The notes beneath the pieces are model-generated. The model had not been told where the DNA came from, searched no databases, and worked only from the letters and a program-made list of their open reading frames with translations. A stretch of 64,000 nucleotides of DNA, taken from Furcasterigmium furcatum. Its lineage: Eukaryota; Ascomycota; Sordariomycetes; Glomerellales; Plectosphaerellaceae. Both the position numbers and the translations under genes were made by a program. The DNA is taken from the NCBI GenBank assembly GCA_001599815.1, contig BCIA01000006.1, forward strand, positions 622,961-686,960. The letters run 5' to 3'. Below are positions 22,411 through 32,132 of this stretch, one piece after another (position 1 is the stretch's first letter; each line of letters starts with the position of its first letter).

Positions 22411-23799
22411 ATGGCGCTCGGCTGGTACAGAGTATTCAATCGCGACAAGTGGGAGCGCTCGATAGATTGGCTGGAGCAATACTTCATCGACAGCGGCACT
22501 GGCTCGGCCGAGTCGTGCGGCGGCCGCCAGGATTACACCATCTTTTCCACCCTCAAGCTTACCCTCGACCTCCCGGACACCGCCTCGGCACTCCAACACG
22601 CCTGGAAGCAAATGCGCTACGAGCTGCCCCAGATCGCTAGCCTGCTCGCCCGCGGGGTCCATGAAACGACCAAGGTGTATGAGCCGCCCCACAGCGAGTT
22701 CTTGTTGAGCGGATGGATGGACTCGACTTTCCTCACGTCACCCGCCGCGAATGCCGAGGAGCTGTATGCATCGGTCAGCCCGATTACCCGAATGCAGCTC
22801 TACTGGCTGCCAAAGTCGTCGCAGCTCGTCCTGCGGGCGCTTCCCCATACCATCGATGGCGCGGGCGTCTTGATGTTCTGGCACCGCTATCTGGGTGCCT
22901 TGGCCTCTCCAAAGAGAGACGTCGTTTTTGGCGATGAGCCGGCCAGACTTTCCCCCTCCCTGCGGGATGTGCTCGACCAGGGATGGCCAACTGAAAAACA
23001 ATTCAAGACTGGCACCGCCCTGTTCCTGAACCACGCCGGCGGGCCCCCCGGCATAGGTCCCGCCTCCAAGGTCGGGCTTGCGCCACCGGGCCGCTGTCGA
23101 CAGGCGGAGTTCGTCTTCTCTCCCGAGTCGACCTCGGCCATCATCAGCGCGTGCAAAAGTCGAGGACTCTCCGTCACCCCGGCCATTCACGCCGCATACA
23201 TCGGTGCTGTAGTCCAGCACGCGGATCCGGGGACGAGTCAAGACCAATACAGCACGGTCACTCACTTCGACCTCCGCCGCTATCTGCCCGAGCCGTGGAA
23301 CTCGAGCGACGCGGCGGTGGTGGGCCTGTACTACGCACCGTTTGCTTTCGACATCAGGCTGCCGGCTTCGTTCGGGACGCTAGCCAATTTTCTTGCCGAC
23401 CATTATTACTACGCAACGTTCGAGGGGAACCGTGCGATGATTGACAACGTGCCCGCGCTCACCAGGGCCATGTGCGACTCCTTGCAATCTGACTACTGCA
23501 AAGCGAGACCCATTGCCAAAGACGCGATGGTGAGCAGCCTAGGCGTCGTCGAGAAGTACATCCGGCGGGAGTACGGGGAGGGCCAGATCAGGGTCGACGA
23601 CGTGGGCATGGGTGTTGATGTGGTCCTGGGCATGAGCATGTTCTTTGTGCACACCTTCCGCGACCAGCTGCGCCTGACGTACAGCTTCAATGACGGGTAC
23701 CAGGAGCCGGGGAATATTCAAGCAATACTGGAGAGCGTGCGGGACATAGTCGAGCGGGAACTGATAAAGGGCGGGGGCCAAGGCGATCAAGCTAAGTAG
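22411..23799 (+). CDS. Tri3-like O-acyltransferase (condensation-fold) protein
   Basis: Single exon of 462 residues. It resembles fungal acyltransferases related to the trichothecene 15-O-acetyltransferase Tri3: N-terminal LGWYRVFNRDKWERS, a central RALPHTIDGAGVLMFWHRYL, and a C-terminal NDGYQEPG. The usual catalytic HHxxxDG is represented by PHTIDG, with His only three residues before the Asp. The catalytic His is therefore displaced or missing, and activity is uncertain. If active it would move an acetyl or acyl group from CoA to a hydroxyl of a small molecule. No other trichothecene or terpene gene lies in the window, so that pathway is not implied. Confidence 0.78.
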   Translation: MALGWYRVFNRDKWERSIDWLEQYFIDSGTGSAESCGGRQDYTIFSTLKLTLDLPDTASALQHAWKQMRYELPQIASLLARGVHETTKVYEPPHSEFLLSGWMDSTFLTSPAANAEELYASVSPITRMQLYWLPKSSQLVLRALPHTIDGAGVLMFWHRYLGALASPKRDVVFGDEPARLSPSLRDVLDQGWPTEKQFKTGTALFLNHAGGPPGIGPASKVGLAPPGRCRQAEFVFSPESTSAIISACKSRGLSVTPAIHAAYIGAVVQHADPGTSQDQYSTVTHFDLRRYLPEPWNSSDAAVVGLYYAPFAFDIRLPASFGTLANFLADHYYYATFEGNRAMIDNVPALTRAMCDSLQSDYCKARPIAKDAMVSSLGVVEKYIRREYGEGQIRVDDVGMGVDVVLGMSMFFVHTFRDQLRLTYSFNDGYQEPGNIQAILESVRDIVERELIKGGGQGDQAK

Positions 23800-24783
23800 A
23801 GCCGGGTCTCTTTACGATTACTTGATGCCGTCGCTTCGTTATAAATCATTGAATATTATATACGTCACAGTAACTGGACTGCCGGGATTGCCTGTGTAAA
23901 CTCGATCATGATTTTTATGATATTGCCGGGTTTTCTGTAACACGGGGGCATTCCTAGCATTCCATGCTCCACCCACAGCCGAAGTCCTGTAGTCCGAGAA
24001 TTCTGAAGATGAAGAAAGATCCGACTTGGCTCTACAGCATTCATCCCGCACGGTCTCTGCCCAAGGTTCCTCCACCGACTCTTCGGCCAGGTCGTCCTCG
24101 ACCGGAGGTTCTTCGTCATTGGGGCAGTCGTCCTTAACACCAGCATTTGTGGTTGTTCGCCTGGAGGGAAGGGGTTTCTGACCAGCAGTTCGTCTTGTTG
24201 ACAGGGAGCCTCCTCGGCCACAGCGCGCTCGACGTTGACGAATGACATTATAATCGAAACTTATCTTGTTGAGCCCCTTGCTGGTTAAGGGCCAGCTAGA
24301 GCCTCTTGGGTTGAGACGCGCATCGCGGATAAGTTAGCGTCATTGTTACCTGTTGCCTGCGGCGAATCCCGGTTCGAGTACCGCAAGTTGCCATGGCTTC
24401 GAATGAGCCGTGAAGGTACGACGTAGGTGCGGCTATTCCGGCTCATCCGATTTGTTCACGGTGGAATTGATAGCCCGAACCGTTCAGCTACTGGGCCGGA
24501 GTGAGCGTTTCTCAGGTAGCTGCATTTGCCGCCGACGCAGCTACAGCGCTCACTATGACAGCGAAAAATGGCGTTGGTTCCCTCCATTCTATTCATGTCC
24601 GATCTGAAATGTTGCTTTAGGGATTGCCTTCTAGTGTTGGCCTACTACATGTGACGTCAACATGTCGCACGCTCTCAGAATCATTCTATAACCATTGGCA
24701 GAGGCCTGTTGGACTGGAAACACCAACCCATGATCTCTACGCATCTTTCAACCCCTTTCGCACTCGTTTCTCCCTCTTGAAAC
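23800..24783. other. Intergenic region with coding-like remnants
   Basis: On the minus strand between about 23840 and 24250 two overlapping frames look weakly protein-like: one starts MSFVNVERAV, the other is an acidic stretch with EEPPVEDDLAEESVEE. They are in different phases with no convincing intron between them. A short GGTTCGAGT stretch near 24372 resembles a tRNA B box without a tRNA around it. Confidence 0.35.
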
Positions 24784-25841
24784 ATGGCCAAGTCCAAAGA
24801 AACCACCGAAATCCCAAATCCCCTAGTATCTGCGAAGTTTCTCCTCCGGTTCTTGACACGTCCGCAGGTATCACAAATCAGCCAACAGTTCGTCTCGTCA
24901 TGGGATCGCAACAAGCAGGTTCTCTGGACTGGAATTACCCGCGACACGGCGCAGAAATGGGCTGATCAGAGACACTTGCGAACCTTGTCGACGGCGATGG
25001 GGTCACTTGTAGACAAGAACAGCTCACAACGGCTAGGAGGCAGCAATGGTAGAAAAGGCCGAACCAACTACATGAGAGGTGCATCGGCACTTTTTGCATT
25101 GTTCCTTACCACCGATGACACCGTCATAATTCTCTGTCATCCTCCTCCGGAGCGACTTAACCCAGGAGGAGGGTCGAATATGCAACTAGTTGAATTGCCG
25201 ATCTTAACGGGCATTATCGGAGGCCACGCTGTGTCACGTATCGAAATGGTTCACCCCATGGTCCAAGGCGCCGAGGACTTCAGATATCAGTTTTGGCCGG
25301 TCGATGAGATCCGTGTTTGGGTAGAGGCGTTTGCCAACATGGATATACCCAGGACGCCATGGCAGCAACGGGCAAGAACCACTCAGGTGCGCGAAATCGA
25401 AGAATTCCTCTTGTCCCTGAGGAAGCATCGGAAAACTGCCATTTGGCACGCAATCTTGCCAAGCAAGGACACCACAACGGAGGTAAGTTGGCACAACGTA
25501 TTCTCGCGAGGGGAACTCTCTTCTCCCGCTGTGCTGACGTAACTTGATATCTACAGCAGAGTCCGAAAAAGGGCAAGATGCTCAAGGTTCCAGATCCAGG
25601 ACTAGTAAAGCCCCATCAGCCAAATAGATGCATCAGCAAGGACGTAAAATGTGGTGAACCATCGAACACGGGGCGGAAAGTCAACAGAAAGAAGGCCAGG
25701 AGGAAGAAGTCGAGGCAAAGGTCTGCGGCTCGAAAAAAGGAGGCAGATGCGCGCCCTTGTGCAGGACACGATTCACAGCCGCCAAAGCAGGGACTTGGCA
25801 AGAATGTAAAGAGACGGGGTATAAGGTTGACACGGACATGA
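24784..25841 (+). CDS. Conserved fungal protein of unknown function, basic C-terminus
   Basis: Two exons, 24784-25482 and 25557-25841, give 327 residues. The 74-nt intron has a perfect GTAAGT donor and CTACAG acceptor, and both sides are phase 0. The first exon encodes a globular region with FVSSWDRNKQVLWTGITRDTA, LCHPPPERLNPGG and EMVHPMVQGAEDFRYQFWP. I recognise this pattern from uncharacterised Sordariomycete proteins but cannot name a function. The second exon is strongly basic (RKVNRKKARRKKSRQRS), like a nuclear-localisation or nucleic-acid-binding tail. A nuclear role is a guess. Confidence 0.72.
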
Positions 25842-26000
25842 TGGGACGGTATACTGGCGGTGGATTTCCCCCGTGAGGTTTTCGAAATTGTGGGGTCACT
25901 CGCCGATTCCGGTGCGGTAATGAGGGGGACTTCGGGGGAGCATTGAAGGTTCGCGGCCCGGGCTCCAAGCAAGCTCCCTTCAACCACATTCACGTCGAGA

Positions 26001-27657
26001 ATGCCAAGAAAAGCGACCAACTCTACGGCCCGTCCGGAGCCTGAGCCACATAATGATGAGAAGGATAAGATGACGGAGCAAGAGAGAAAGTAGGTGAGGG
26101 GCGGTACCGTATACGCATCTGAATGGCTGACGCAATCTGCTAGGCGACTCCGCAACCGCCTCTCTCAGCAAGCGTTTCGGCGCAGACAGGCGGAGCGTAT
26201 AAGAGAACTCAGCAACCGGGTCAATAAGGATCAGAAACCGGAAGATGAGCTAGTCACTGCGCTTCAGGAGGAGAACCGCCAACTCCGGGCGCAACTGGTT
26301 GAGGTCCAGAGCAAGCTGTCTCGATTCTTGGCCAACCTCCAGGGACTCAACGATACCGTGTCAAAGACGCTCAACGACACAGATTCAAGTCACGAGAAGA
26401 GCCGGGAATATCCGAGCGAGGTGGAAGCCCGTTCCATGCATCACTGGGACACAAGCAATGCCCTTGCGCTGCGGCCTACTGACTTGACATCCTCTGACGC
26501 GACCTTTCTTGACTTTCATCCAGATTTCGCGCAGGAACCTGCAGTTGGTGAGTACTCACCTCGTTCAACATGCGAACTTATACTGAATAATAAAAGGGCA
26601 ACTCGAGAACGCTGCTTCCTTTCCTGAGTTGATCAACGCCGCGGGCATCAGCCCGCTGTACAGCCAGATCCCAAACATATGGAGCTTTGAGTACCAGACC
26701 GGAGCTGAGCCATACCAGGCGGCCATGGCAGCCACTCAAGAGTCTAGCATGGTCCTCGGAAAAGATTGGGCATTGTCGAACTCACCATTTTCGGACCACA
26801 TCCAGCTTCTTCAACGCCTGTTAAAAAGCAAATTAGCAGCTTCCGGGTTCTCTCCTGAAGGCCAGCCGTCCATGCAAGGGTAACTCAAATAATCAAAACT
26901 CCAGACTGCCAAGTAACTAACCTTTGACAGCATTTACCAGCCAGTTCTGATGGTCTTATCTATGTTCAACAGCATGACGCGCCCCGATGTAATGGCGTGG
27001 TACGCCAAGACACGCTTCTTCCACATCATCGAGCTCACGGCCTGGCAACTCTACCCCTCGGCCGCCACGTTCGAGAAGCTTCACCAGCGATACCGGCCAA
27101 CAGAAGCACAGATGAAACACCGGCACCCCCGAGTGATACACTGGATCCCGTTCCCGTCAATCCGAGACCGCCTCATCCAACTCCACGCAGCCAACCCACA
27201 TATCGACCAGATCTTCTGTGACGCTGTTACCGGCTATGTCGTCGAGACCAAAATGTCAAACTTGGTCCTCGGCTCGCCCGAAATCACTGTATATATCCGC
27301 GTCACCGATCTCATCACAGCAATGTCAGCCTCAACCGAGGGCCCGGACACTCCGCCAGCCACGCTTCCCGCCCCAGACGTCACCACTCTCTTCTCGTCGC
27401 CCTCTCATGCCCGCGCCGCCTTCAAGCAGCTGGAGATGGACAAAGGCGCGTCATACTACAAAATCGACCCTGCGTTCTACGCCAAATACCCCGAGCTCTT
27501 TGAGTACGCCAACGACCTCACTGCAACCGGGGTTCCCCTGCGTCCCCAATCCCAAAAGGTCCTTACATACCCAAGGCCCTTGGATGCCGCCACGGTGGAA
27601 ACCTACCGGAGTTTCATCGATTTCTCCATGGATGCGTCGCAGACTATCTCTTGGTGA
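26001..27657 (+). CDS. bZIP transcription factor with DUF3425 domain
   Basis: Four exons: 26001-26089, 26144-26547, 26597-26879 and 26931-27657, giving 500 residues; introns are 49-54 nt and all phases agree. The basic region is split by the first intron: ..TEQERK / RLRNRLSQQAFRRRQAERIREL, with the N-x2-S-Q-x-A-F-R-R-R pattern of fungal bZIP proteins. It is followed by a leucine-zipper coil rich in EENRQLRAQLVEVQSKL. The C-terminal half matches DUF3425: HPRVIHWIPFPSIRDRLI, then HIDQIFCDAVTGYVV. Fungal proteins of this architecture are nuclear, DNA-binding regulators, often of stress or secondary metabolism. Targets cannot be inferred from the neighbours. Confidence 0.92.
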
Positions 27658-28036
27658 CCGTCAAGACACAGCGGGTAGACAGTCACAACAAGAAACAATG
27701 TTCCACCATCCTCACGACACGAGATTTACGACTGGAATCCCTCCCCATACGGCCCCTGCAATGCCGATGATATCCGCCAAGTAAACATAATCCGTTCCGA
27801 TTTCAAGAAACATTTGCGGTCCTGTCGCTGCTTTGTTGAGCATCGACCCACCCGGTTCCCACACTGACTAACAGAGCGGTTAGTAACCGCTCGGATTTCA
27901 TGTCATCGAACGATGATGTGCTCTGGGACACAAAAAATTAAAGAAATCATATACAAACCTTCTGTCAGGTTGACATTCTCTTACCCCTTCTTCTGCCACA
28001 TTTGCCTGGGCAACAAGCAGAAACAAAGCCTCCAAA
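27658..28036. other. Intergenic region
   Basis: Gap between the bZIP gene and the PLP-enzyme gene, both on the plus strand. No feature seen. Confidence 0.5.
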
Positions 28037-29104
28037 ATGCCCTCGCGACTCCCCGGCCCCGCCGAGAATCCCCGCTACAGCTTCCTCGACGACTACAGCG
28101 AAGGCGTCCACCCGAACCTCCTCAGAGCCATAATCTCATCAAACACAACTCAAGAGGCCGGCTACGGCGGCGACGCGTACTGCGGCCTCGCCCGCGAGCG
28201 GATAAGGCGGCACCTCGGCCGCGAGGAAGTCGGCATCTTCTTCGTCCCGAGCGGCACCTCCGCGAACGCCATCTCCATCGCGGCATGTCTCCGGCCCCAC
28301 GAGGCCGTCATCGCCGCCAGCTCCGGCCACATCGTCACGCGCGAGACGGGGGCCGTGGAGGCGAGCGGGCACAAGATCATCAACGTGGCGCCGCTGGACG
28401 GGAAGCTGACGCCGTCCTCGATCCAGCGCGCCATGGACGACAACTGGCACTTTCCGCACATGGCGAAGCCGAGGCTGGTGTACATCTCGAACGCGACGGA
28501 GATTGGGACGATATACACCAAGGCGGAGCTGGTTGCCATCAAGCAGGTCTGCGAGGCGAATGGCCTGATTCTGTTTTTGGACGGGGCGCGGATCGGAACT
28601 GCGCTGGCGTCGTCCGCGAATGATATGACGTTGGCGGATGTGCTTGATCTGACGGACATCTTCTGGATCGGGGGCACGAAGAACGGGGCTTTGCTGGGTG
28701 AGGCGGTCGTCGTCAAGGATGCGAGGCTGGCGACGGAGTATGAGTTCTACGTGAAGCAGCACGGGTCGCTGCTGGCCAAGAGCCGCATCATGGGCGCGCA
28801 GTTTGCGGAGCTGTTCAAGGATGATTTGTACTTCGACCTCGCGAGGCAGGCGAATTTGTTCGCTGCCAGGCTATCGGAGGGGATTGTGGCGGCCGGCTTC
28901 TCGGTTTTTGCTGCGACGGAGACGAATCAGGTTTTCGCGGTGTTGCCGCTGGGGTTGAGCAAGATGCTGCAGGAGCATTTCGTGTTTTACGTGTGGGAGA
29001 CGAGGGGGGATGATGAGGTTGTTGTGAGGTTGCTGACGACGTGGGCGACGGAGGCGACGGAGGTTGACAAGTTTATAGAGTTGGCTCAGGCTTGGGGGAA
29101 GTAA
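28037..29104 (+). CDS. Threonine-aldolase-like PLP enzyme (beta-eliminating lyase fold)
   Basis: Single exon of 355 residues, the normal length for low-specificity threonine aldolases. Signatures: FLDDYSEGVHP at the start, EAGYGGDAYC, FFVPSGTSANAISI, then ILFLDGARIGTAL with the PLP-contacting Asp182, and DIFWIGGTKNGALLGE with Lys215 as the likely Schiff-base lysine. The family cleaves L-threonine or allo-threonine to glycine and acetaldehyde; relatives act on other beta-hydroxy amino acids. The wording around the lysine (GGTKNG) matches a sub-branch in which the substrate is not established. Probably cytosolic. Confidence 0.88.
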   Translation: MPSRLPGPAENPRYSFLDDYSEGVHPNLLRAIISSNTTQEAGYGGDAYCGLARERIRRHLGREEVGIFFVPSGTSANAISIAACLRPHEAVIAASSGHIVTRETGAVEASGHKIINVAPLDGKLTPSSIQRAMDDNWHFPHMAKPRLVYISNATEIGTIYTKAELVAIKQVCEANGLILFLDGARIGTALASSANDMTLADVLDLTDIFWIGGTKNGALLGEAVVVKDARLATEYEFYVKQHGSLLAKSRIMGAQFAELFKDDLYFDLARQANLFAARLSEGIVAAGFSVFAATETNQVFAVLPLGLSKMLQEHFVFYVWETRGDDEVVVRLLTTWATEATEVDKFIELAQAWGK

Positions 29105-29619
29105 TGACCTGGTAGCTAAAACAGGAAAAGACACGACGCTGATGACTACTTCTGGACAGCTCTCTTCATGGCCGGATTATATAGAGTTAAATGGACTCTG
29201 TGGTAAATGTAGTGAGCTTTCCGCCATGACCTCCTTGCCTCCGCAACACCGGGCCCGACTCCGCCTCCACGCCTTAACTCCAGGCGGACCAGTCACGTCT
29301 GCGCGCCCTTGGGGACACCCCTGGATAAAGTCCCAAGACTGCCCCTGTAACCTGAAAGCAGGTTTTACGTCTCCCAGCCATCTCTGTCAACCCGCAGTCT
29401 TGGCCTCAACGTGCATGAGTTCCCCTCAACGCGGATCATTTTGCGGGTCGGAGACGCTGATCCGATGAACATTGATGGCAGGATGACGTTCCCCGGCTCT
29501 GTCGTTTTAGAAACGATGAAGTACTTAAGAGCGCCAGCGCGCCGGGCGCGCGCTTCGGTCCCAGCTGGACTCTTGGAGAGTTGGCCAATTAATCAACCCA
29601 ATTCATCAGACAACCCAAG
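29105..29619. other. Intergenic region
   Basis: Upstream region of the small one-TM protein. No gene or clear core promoter motif is seen. Confidence 0.5.
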
Positions 29620-30066
29620 ATGCCGCCCTTCACGTCCTTCCCCGGCCAAGACGGCCTCTCGGAAACAGTCAAGCGATTGGCCAATCCAGTCCCCGACTCG
29701 ACGATCAACGAACCGACACTCGTCATCAGACAAGACAGCCCCCCCGCGACCGTCACCGTCTACGCCAACGGCGGCGGCGGAGACATAAACCTCACCGGCG
29801 GCGCGCTCGCCGGCATCATCATCGGCTGTATTGCCGGCACCCTCCTGGTCCTCTGGCTCATCAAGTCCTGCCTCCCCGGCGGGTTCTTCGGGCGTCGCCC
29901 GGCCCGCCACTACTACCACCACGAGAAGCCCGCCCACCGCCGCCGCTCGCGCCACTCGCACAGCCGCCACAGGTCGCCCAGCCTCTCCGCGCCGGCGCCG
30001 GTGATCGTCAGGGACTACTCGCGCAGCCCGGGGCGCGGGAGGAGGGATAGCAGGGTCTATTATTGA
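29620..30066 (+). CDS. Small single-TM protein with basic His/Arg-rich tail
   Basis: Single exon of 148 residues. The N-terminal ~65 residues are hydrophilic. One transmembrane helix (GALAGIIIGCIAGTLLVLWLI) is preceded by a Gly-rich loop and followed by GGFFGRR. The remaining tail is dominated by His, Arg and Ser (RRRSRHSHSRHRSPS) and ends VYY. Glycine-zipper spacing in the helix suggests helix packing. The family is unknown to me. The tail could bind acidic lipids or nucleic acid, but nothing shows this. Confidence 0.6.
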   Translation: MPPFTSFPGQDGLSETVKRLANPVPDSTINEPTLVIRQDSPPATVTVYANGGGGDINLTGGALAGIIIGCIAGTLLVLWLIKSCLPGGFFGRRPARHYYHHEKPAHRRRSRHSHSRHRSPSLSAPAPVIVRDYSRSPGRGRRDSRVYY

Positions 30067-30568
30067 GGGGGAGCCACGACTTTACGACGCTGTATGAGAG
30101 CATGCGAGCATGTACAAGGCCAACCAGGGCGTGGTTGAGACAGAATCATGATGAAACGGGACGGTCTTCTGTCTGGATACAAGGCGTTTAGGGAGACAGG
30201 GCGTTATGATCGGTCTGGCCTGGGGTAGCCTGGACTTCACAATTACTTACTCCTTTACACACTCACTCATCACTTGGGACTTCCTTGCAGTCATGTGTCG
30301 GCCGTCAATTGAGAACTCGGCGGTCCATCCAACGCCCACGTCAAAGAACGCGGCGGTTCGCCATTATCTGATCAAAGGCTATGCCGAGCACTCGCCCAAA
30401 ATCGACACCCCCGCGACCTTCTTGCCCCTCGAAGGGATTTTGGATGCCATAATCGCGGTCTGGGATGACGCCCATGAAACTCCCGCGCTCATCTATGACC
30501 ACATCATCCCCAGCGTCCAAGGGGTCATAAATCCTCTCCGAGAAACGGTCGACCAAGTAACGGCGCCG
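30067..30568. other. Intergenic region, left part of DUF6604 remnant
   Basis: The minus-strand frame of the DUF6604 pseudogene stays open here for about 71 codons past its TGA (down to 30341). Part of this may be decayed coding sequence. The opposite strand also has an open frame, judged to be the mirror. Confidence 0.4.
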
Positions 30569-32132
30569 TCATGGCTCGCCGAACAGTGCCTGGTAAGCCC
30601 TCGCAGCCTCGCGGACTGCCACGTCGCTCCTGGGGATGCCGTCCTTCCCGCTGTCGGAGAGGAGGACGTAGCCGACCATCGAGGCCAGGTCGTACTCCAC
30701 GGCCATGTAGTTCCCCCAGTCCTCGGTCAGCGCCTCGGGGCAGCGGTTTCTGACTTTCGTCATGAAGTCCCAGCATATTTGGTGGAAGCTGACGAGCGGA
30801 ATGTTCGCAACCTCCATCTCCGTGTTGAGGGCCCTGGCGAGATGCTCGACGAGCACGCTCAGCGGCAGGAGGCCGCCTTCTGATGCCGTCTTGTGGTGGC
30901 GTGCCATCTCCTCCTCCCTGACCCGAAAAGCGTCTTGAGCACTCGGCGCCTTGGCAGCATGGCGCACACCCTGTGGAATCTGAACAAGTGGGTGGTTGGG
31001 TGCCTGCTCCTGACGGTTTGTCGTCTCCAACCCCCTAGCCTTGGGAGGCTCTCGGTCGTCCTGGTCGTCCTAGTCGTCCTAGTCGTCCTTGTTGTCCCGC
31101 GCAGTCATAGGAATGACCACTCTTTCCACAGAGGAAATTGTGCCGTCTGGCCGTATGGTGATCGTATTGCCAATCAAAGGCTCATCCGAGGTGTCTCCTG
31201 GGGTCTCTTCCGTGTCCTCGCCGTCAGAATCCTCGTCGATTCCGATCAGCGGATCGATCGGCTTCTCACGCCTGCTCTTTGAAATGACGCTGTCGACGTG
31301 CTCCGGCGTCCGGTTGACCTGGCCCATGCCTTCGACGTAGCGCGGCCTGAACATCGCCGTCACCGGCGTAGTATCCCCGAGGGGCCTCAGCTCCGTCCGG
31401 GCGAACTTGCCCTTCTTGTACCGCTGCTTCATGGCGTTCGTCAGGGATGCCGCCGAGATCCCCATGCGGAGGCAGAAATTGTTGAAGTACTCGCTATGCT
31501 TGCCGGGGATCTTGCCGACGAAGAACGACTCAGGCTGCAGGGATCTCATGACGAGCTCCATGTCCCTCCAACGCTGGGTGATCACGTTCTCCTTCATCAG
31601 TGCGTTGTAGAGATGGGCCGCCGGGATGAAGGATCCCCAGCCTTCGGAGATGTCCGTCCCGATCCTCCTGAGCACCTCGCGGAAGTGGAAGAGGACGAGC
31701 CCGGCCATGACGGGGCAGTTCCGCAGGTACCCCGGGCACTTCTGCGTGACCACGGGCGGGTTGCGGCCGCGCTTTTGGTGGAAGTCAACCCCTCGAGCTG
31801 ACCTGCCCGCCTTCGAACGTCTCTGGTACGGAGACGGCAGGCTTCTTGGCCGCGGAGATGCAGTCCGTGAGGGGGATGAAGTCGGCGATGGCGATGATGT
31901 ACTTCTGCGCGGGAGGCTTCGCGGGTACGGCGCCTTTCTTCTTCACGTTTTTCCGCGCCTTGCCCTTGGGGCGGCTCGACGCGACCGGCTTCACTGGGCC
32001 TTTCTTCGCGGTCTTGTCGAGAAGGTCGGCCGGGTACCCGTGGGCTCTGGCGGTGGAGGCCAGCCACGCCGCGATGGCGTTGACGTCATCCTTGTACTGC
32101 CGCTACAGACTGGCGAGCGGCCCGGGCAGCAT
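30569..32132 (-). pseudogene. DUF6604-domain gene, decayed
   Basis: Three blocks read as one protein of the fungal DUF6604 type. Block 1 (from 32132) begins MLPGPLASL, hits TAG at 32103-32105, then continues RQYKDDVNAIAAWLAS, a basic linker, and KYIIAIADFIPLTDCI..PVSVPETF. Block 2 (about 31790 to 31082, a different frame) begins DFHQKRGRNPPVVTQK and includes LVLFHFREVLRRIG and CLRMGISAASLTN. Block 3 (to 30572) follows in the same frame after two TAG codons at 31079-31081 and 31070-31072. It ends at a TGA (30569-30571). Between blocks 1 and 2 the several hundred residues expected in the family are missing and the frame changes, indicating an internal deletion. An intron could remove the two TAGs, but not the first stop or the deletion. 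Function of the family is unknown. Confidence 0.8.
31054..31089. repeat. 9-bp tandem repeat (four copies)
   Basis: Four copies of (A/G)GTCGTCCT on the plus strand encode Asp-Asp-(Lys/Gln/stop) repeats on the minus strand inside the DUF6604 pseudogene. Two of the four units have become TAG stops. Confidence 0.85.

Noticed and set aside
22411..23799. Trichothecene gene cluster membership of the Tri3-like gene
   Set aside because: No trichodiene synthase or other Tri genes are present in the window and the catalytic motif is atypical.
23839..24248. Two overlapping weakly protein-like minus-strand frames
   Set aside because: They are in different phases with no acceptable intron and no family resemblance; possibly a remnant, but unsupported as a gene.
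24350..24400. tRNA-like B-box (GGTTCGAGT)
   Set aside because: No T stem, acceptor stem or anticodon arm can be built around it.
30206..30883. A 225-codon plus-strand frame at the DUF6604 remnant
   Set aside because: It overlaps the minus-strand DUF6604 blocks, has no family features, and reads as the antisense of recognisable protein sequence.
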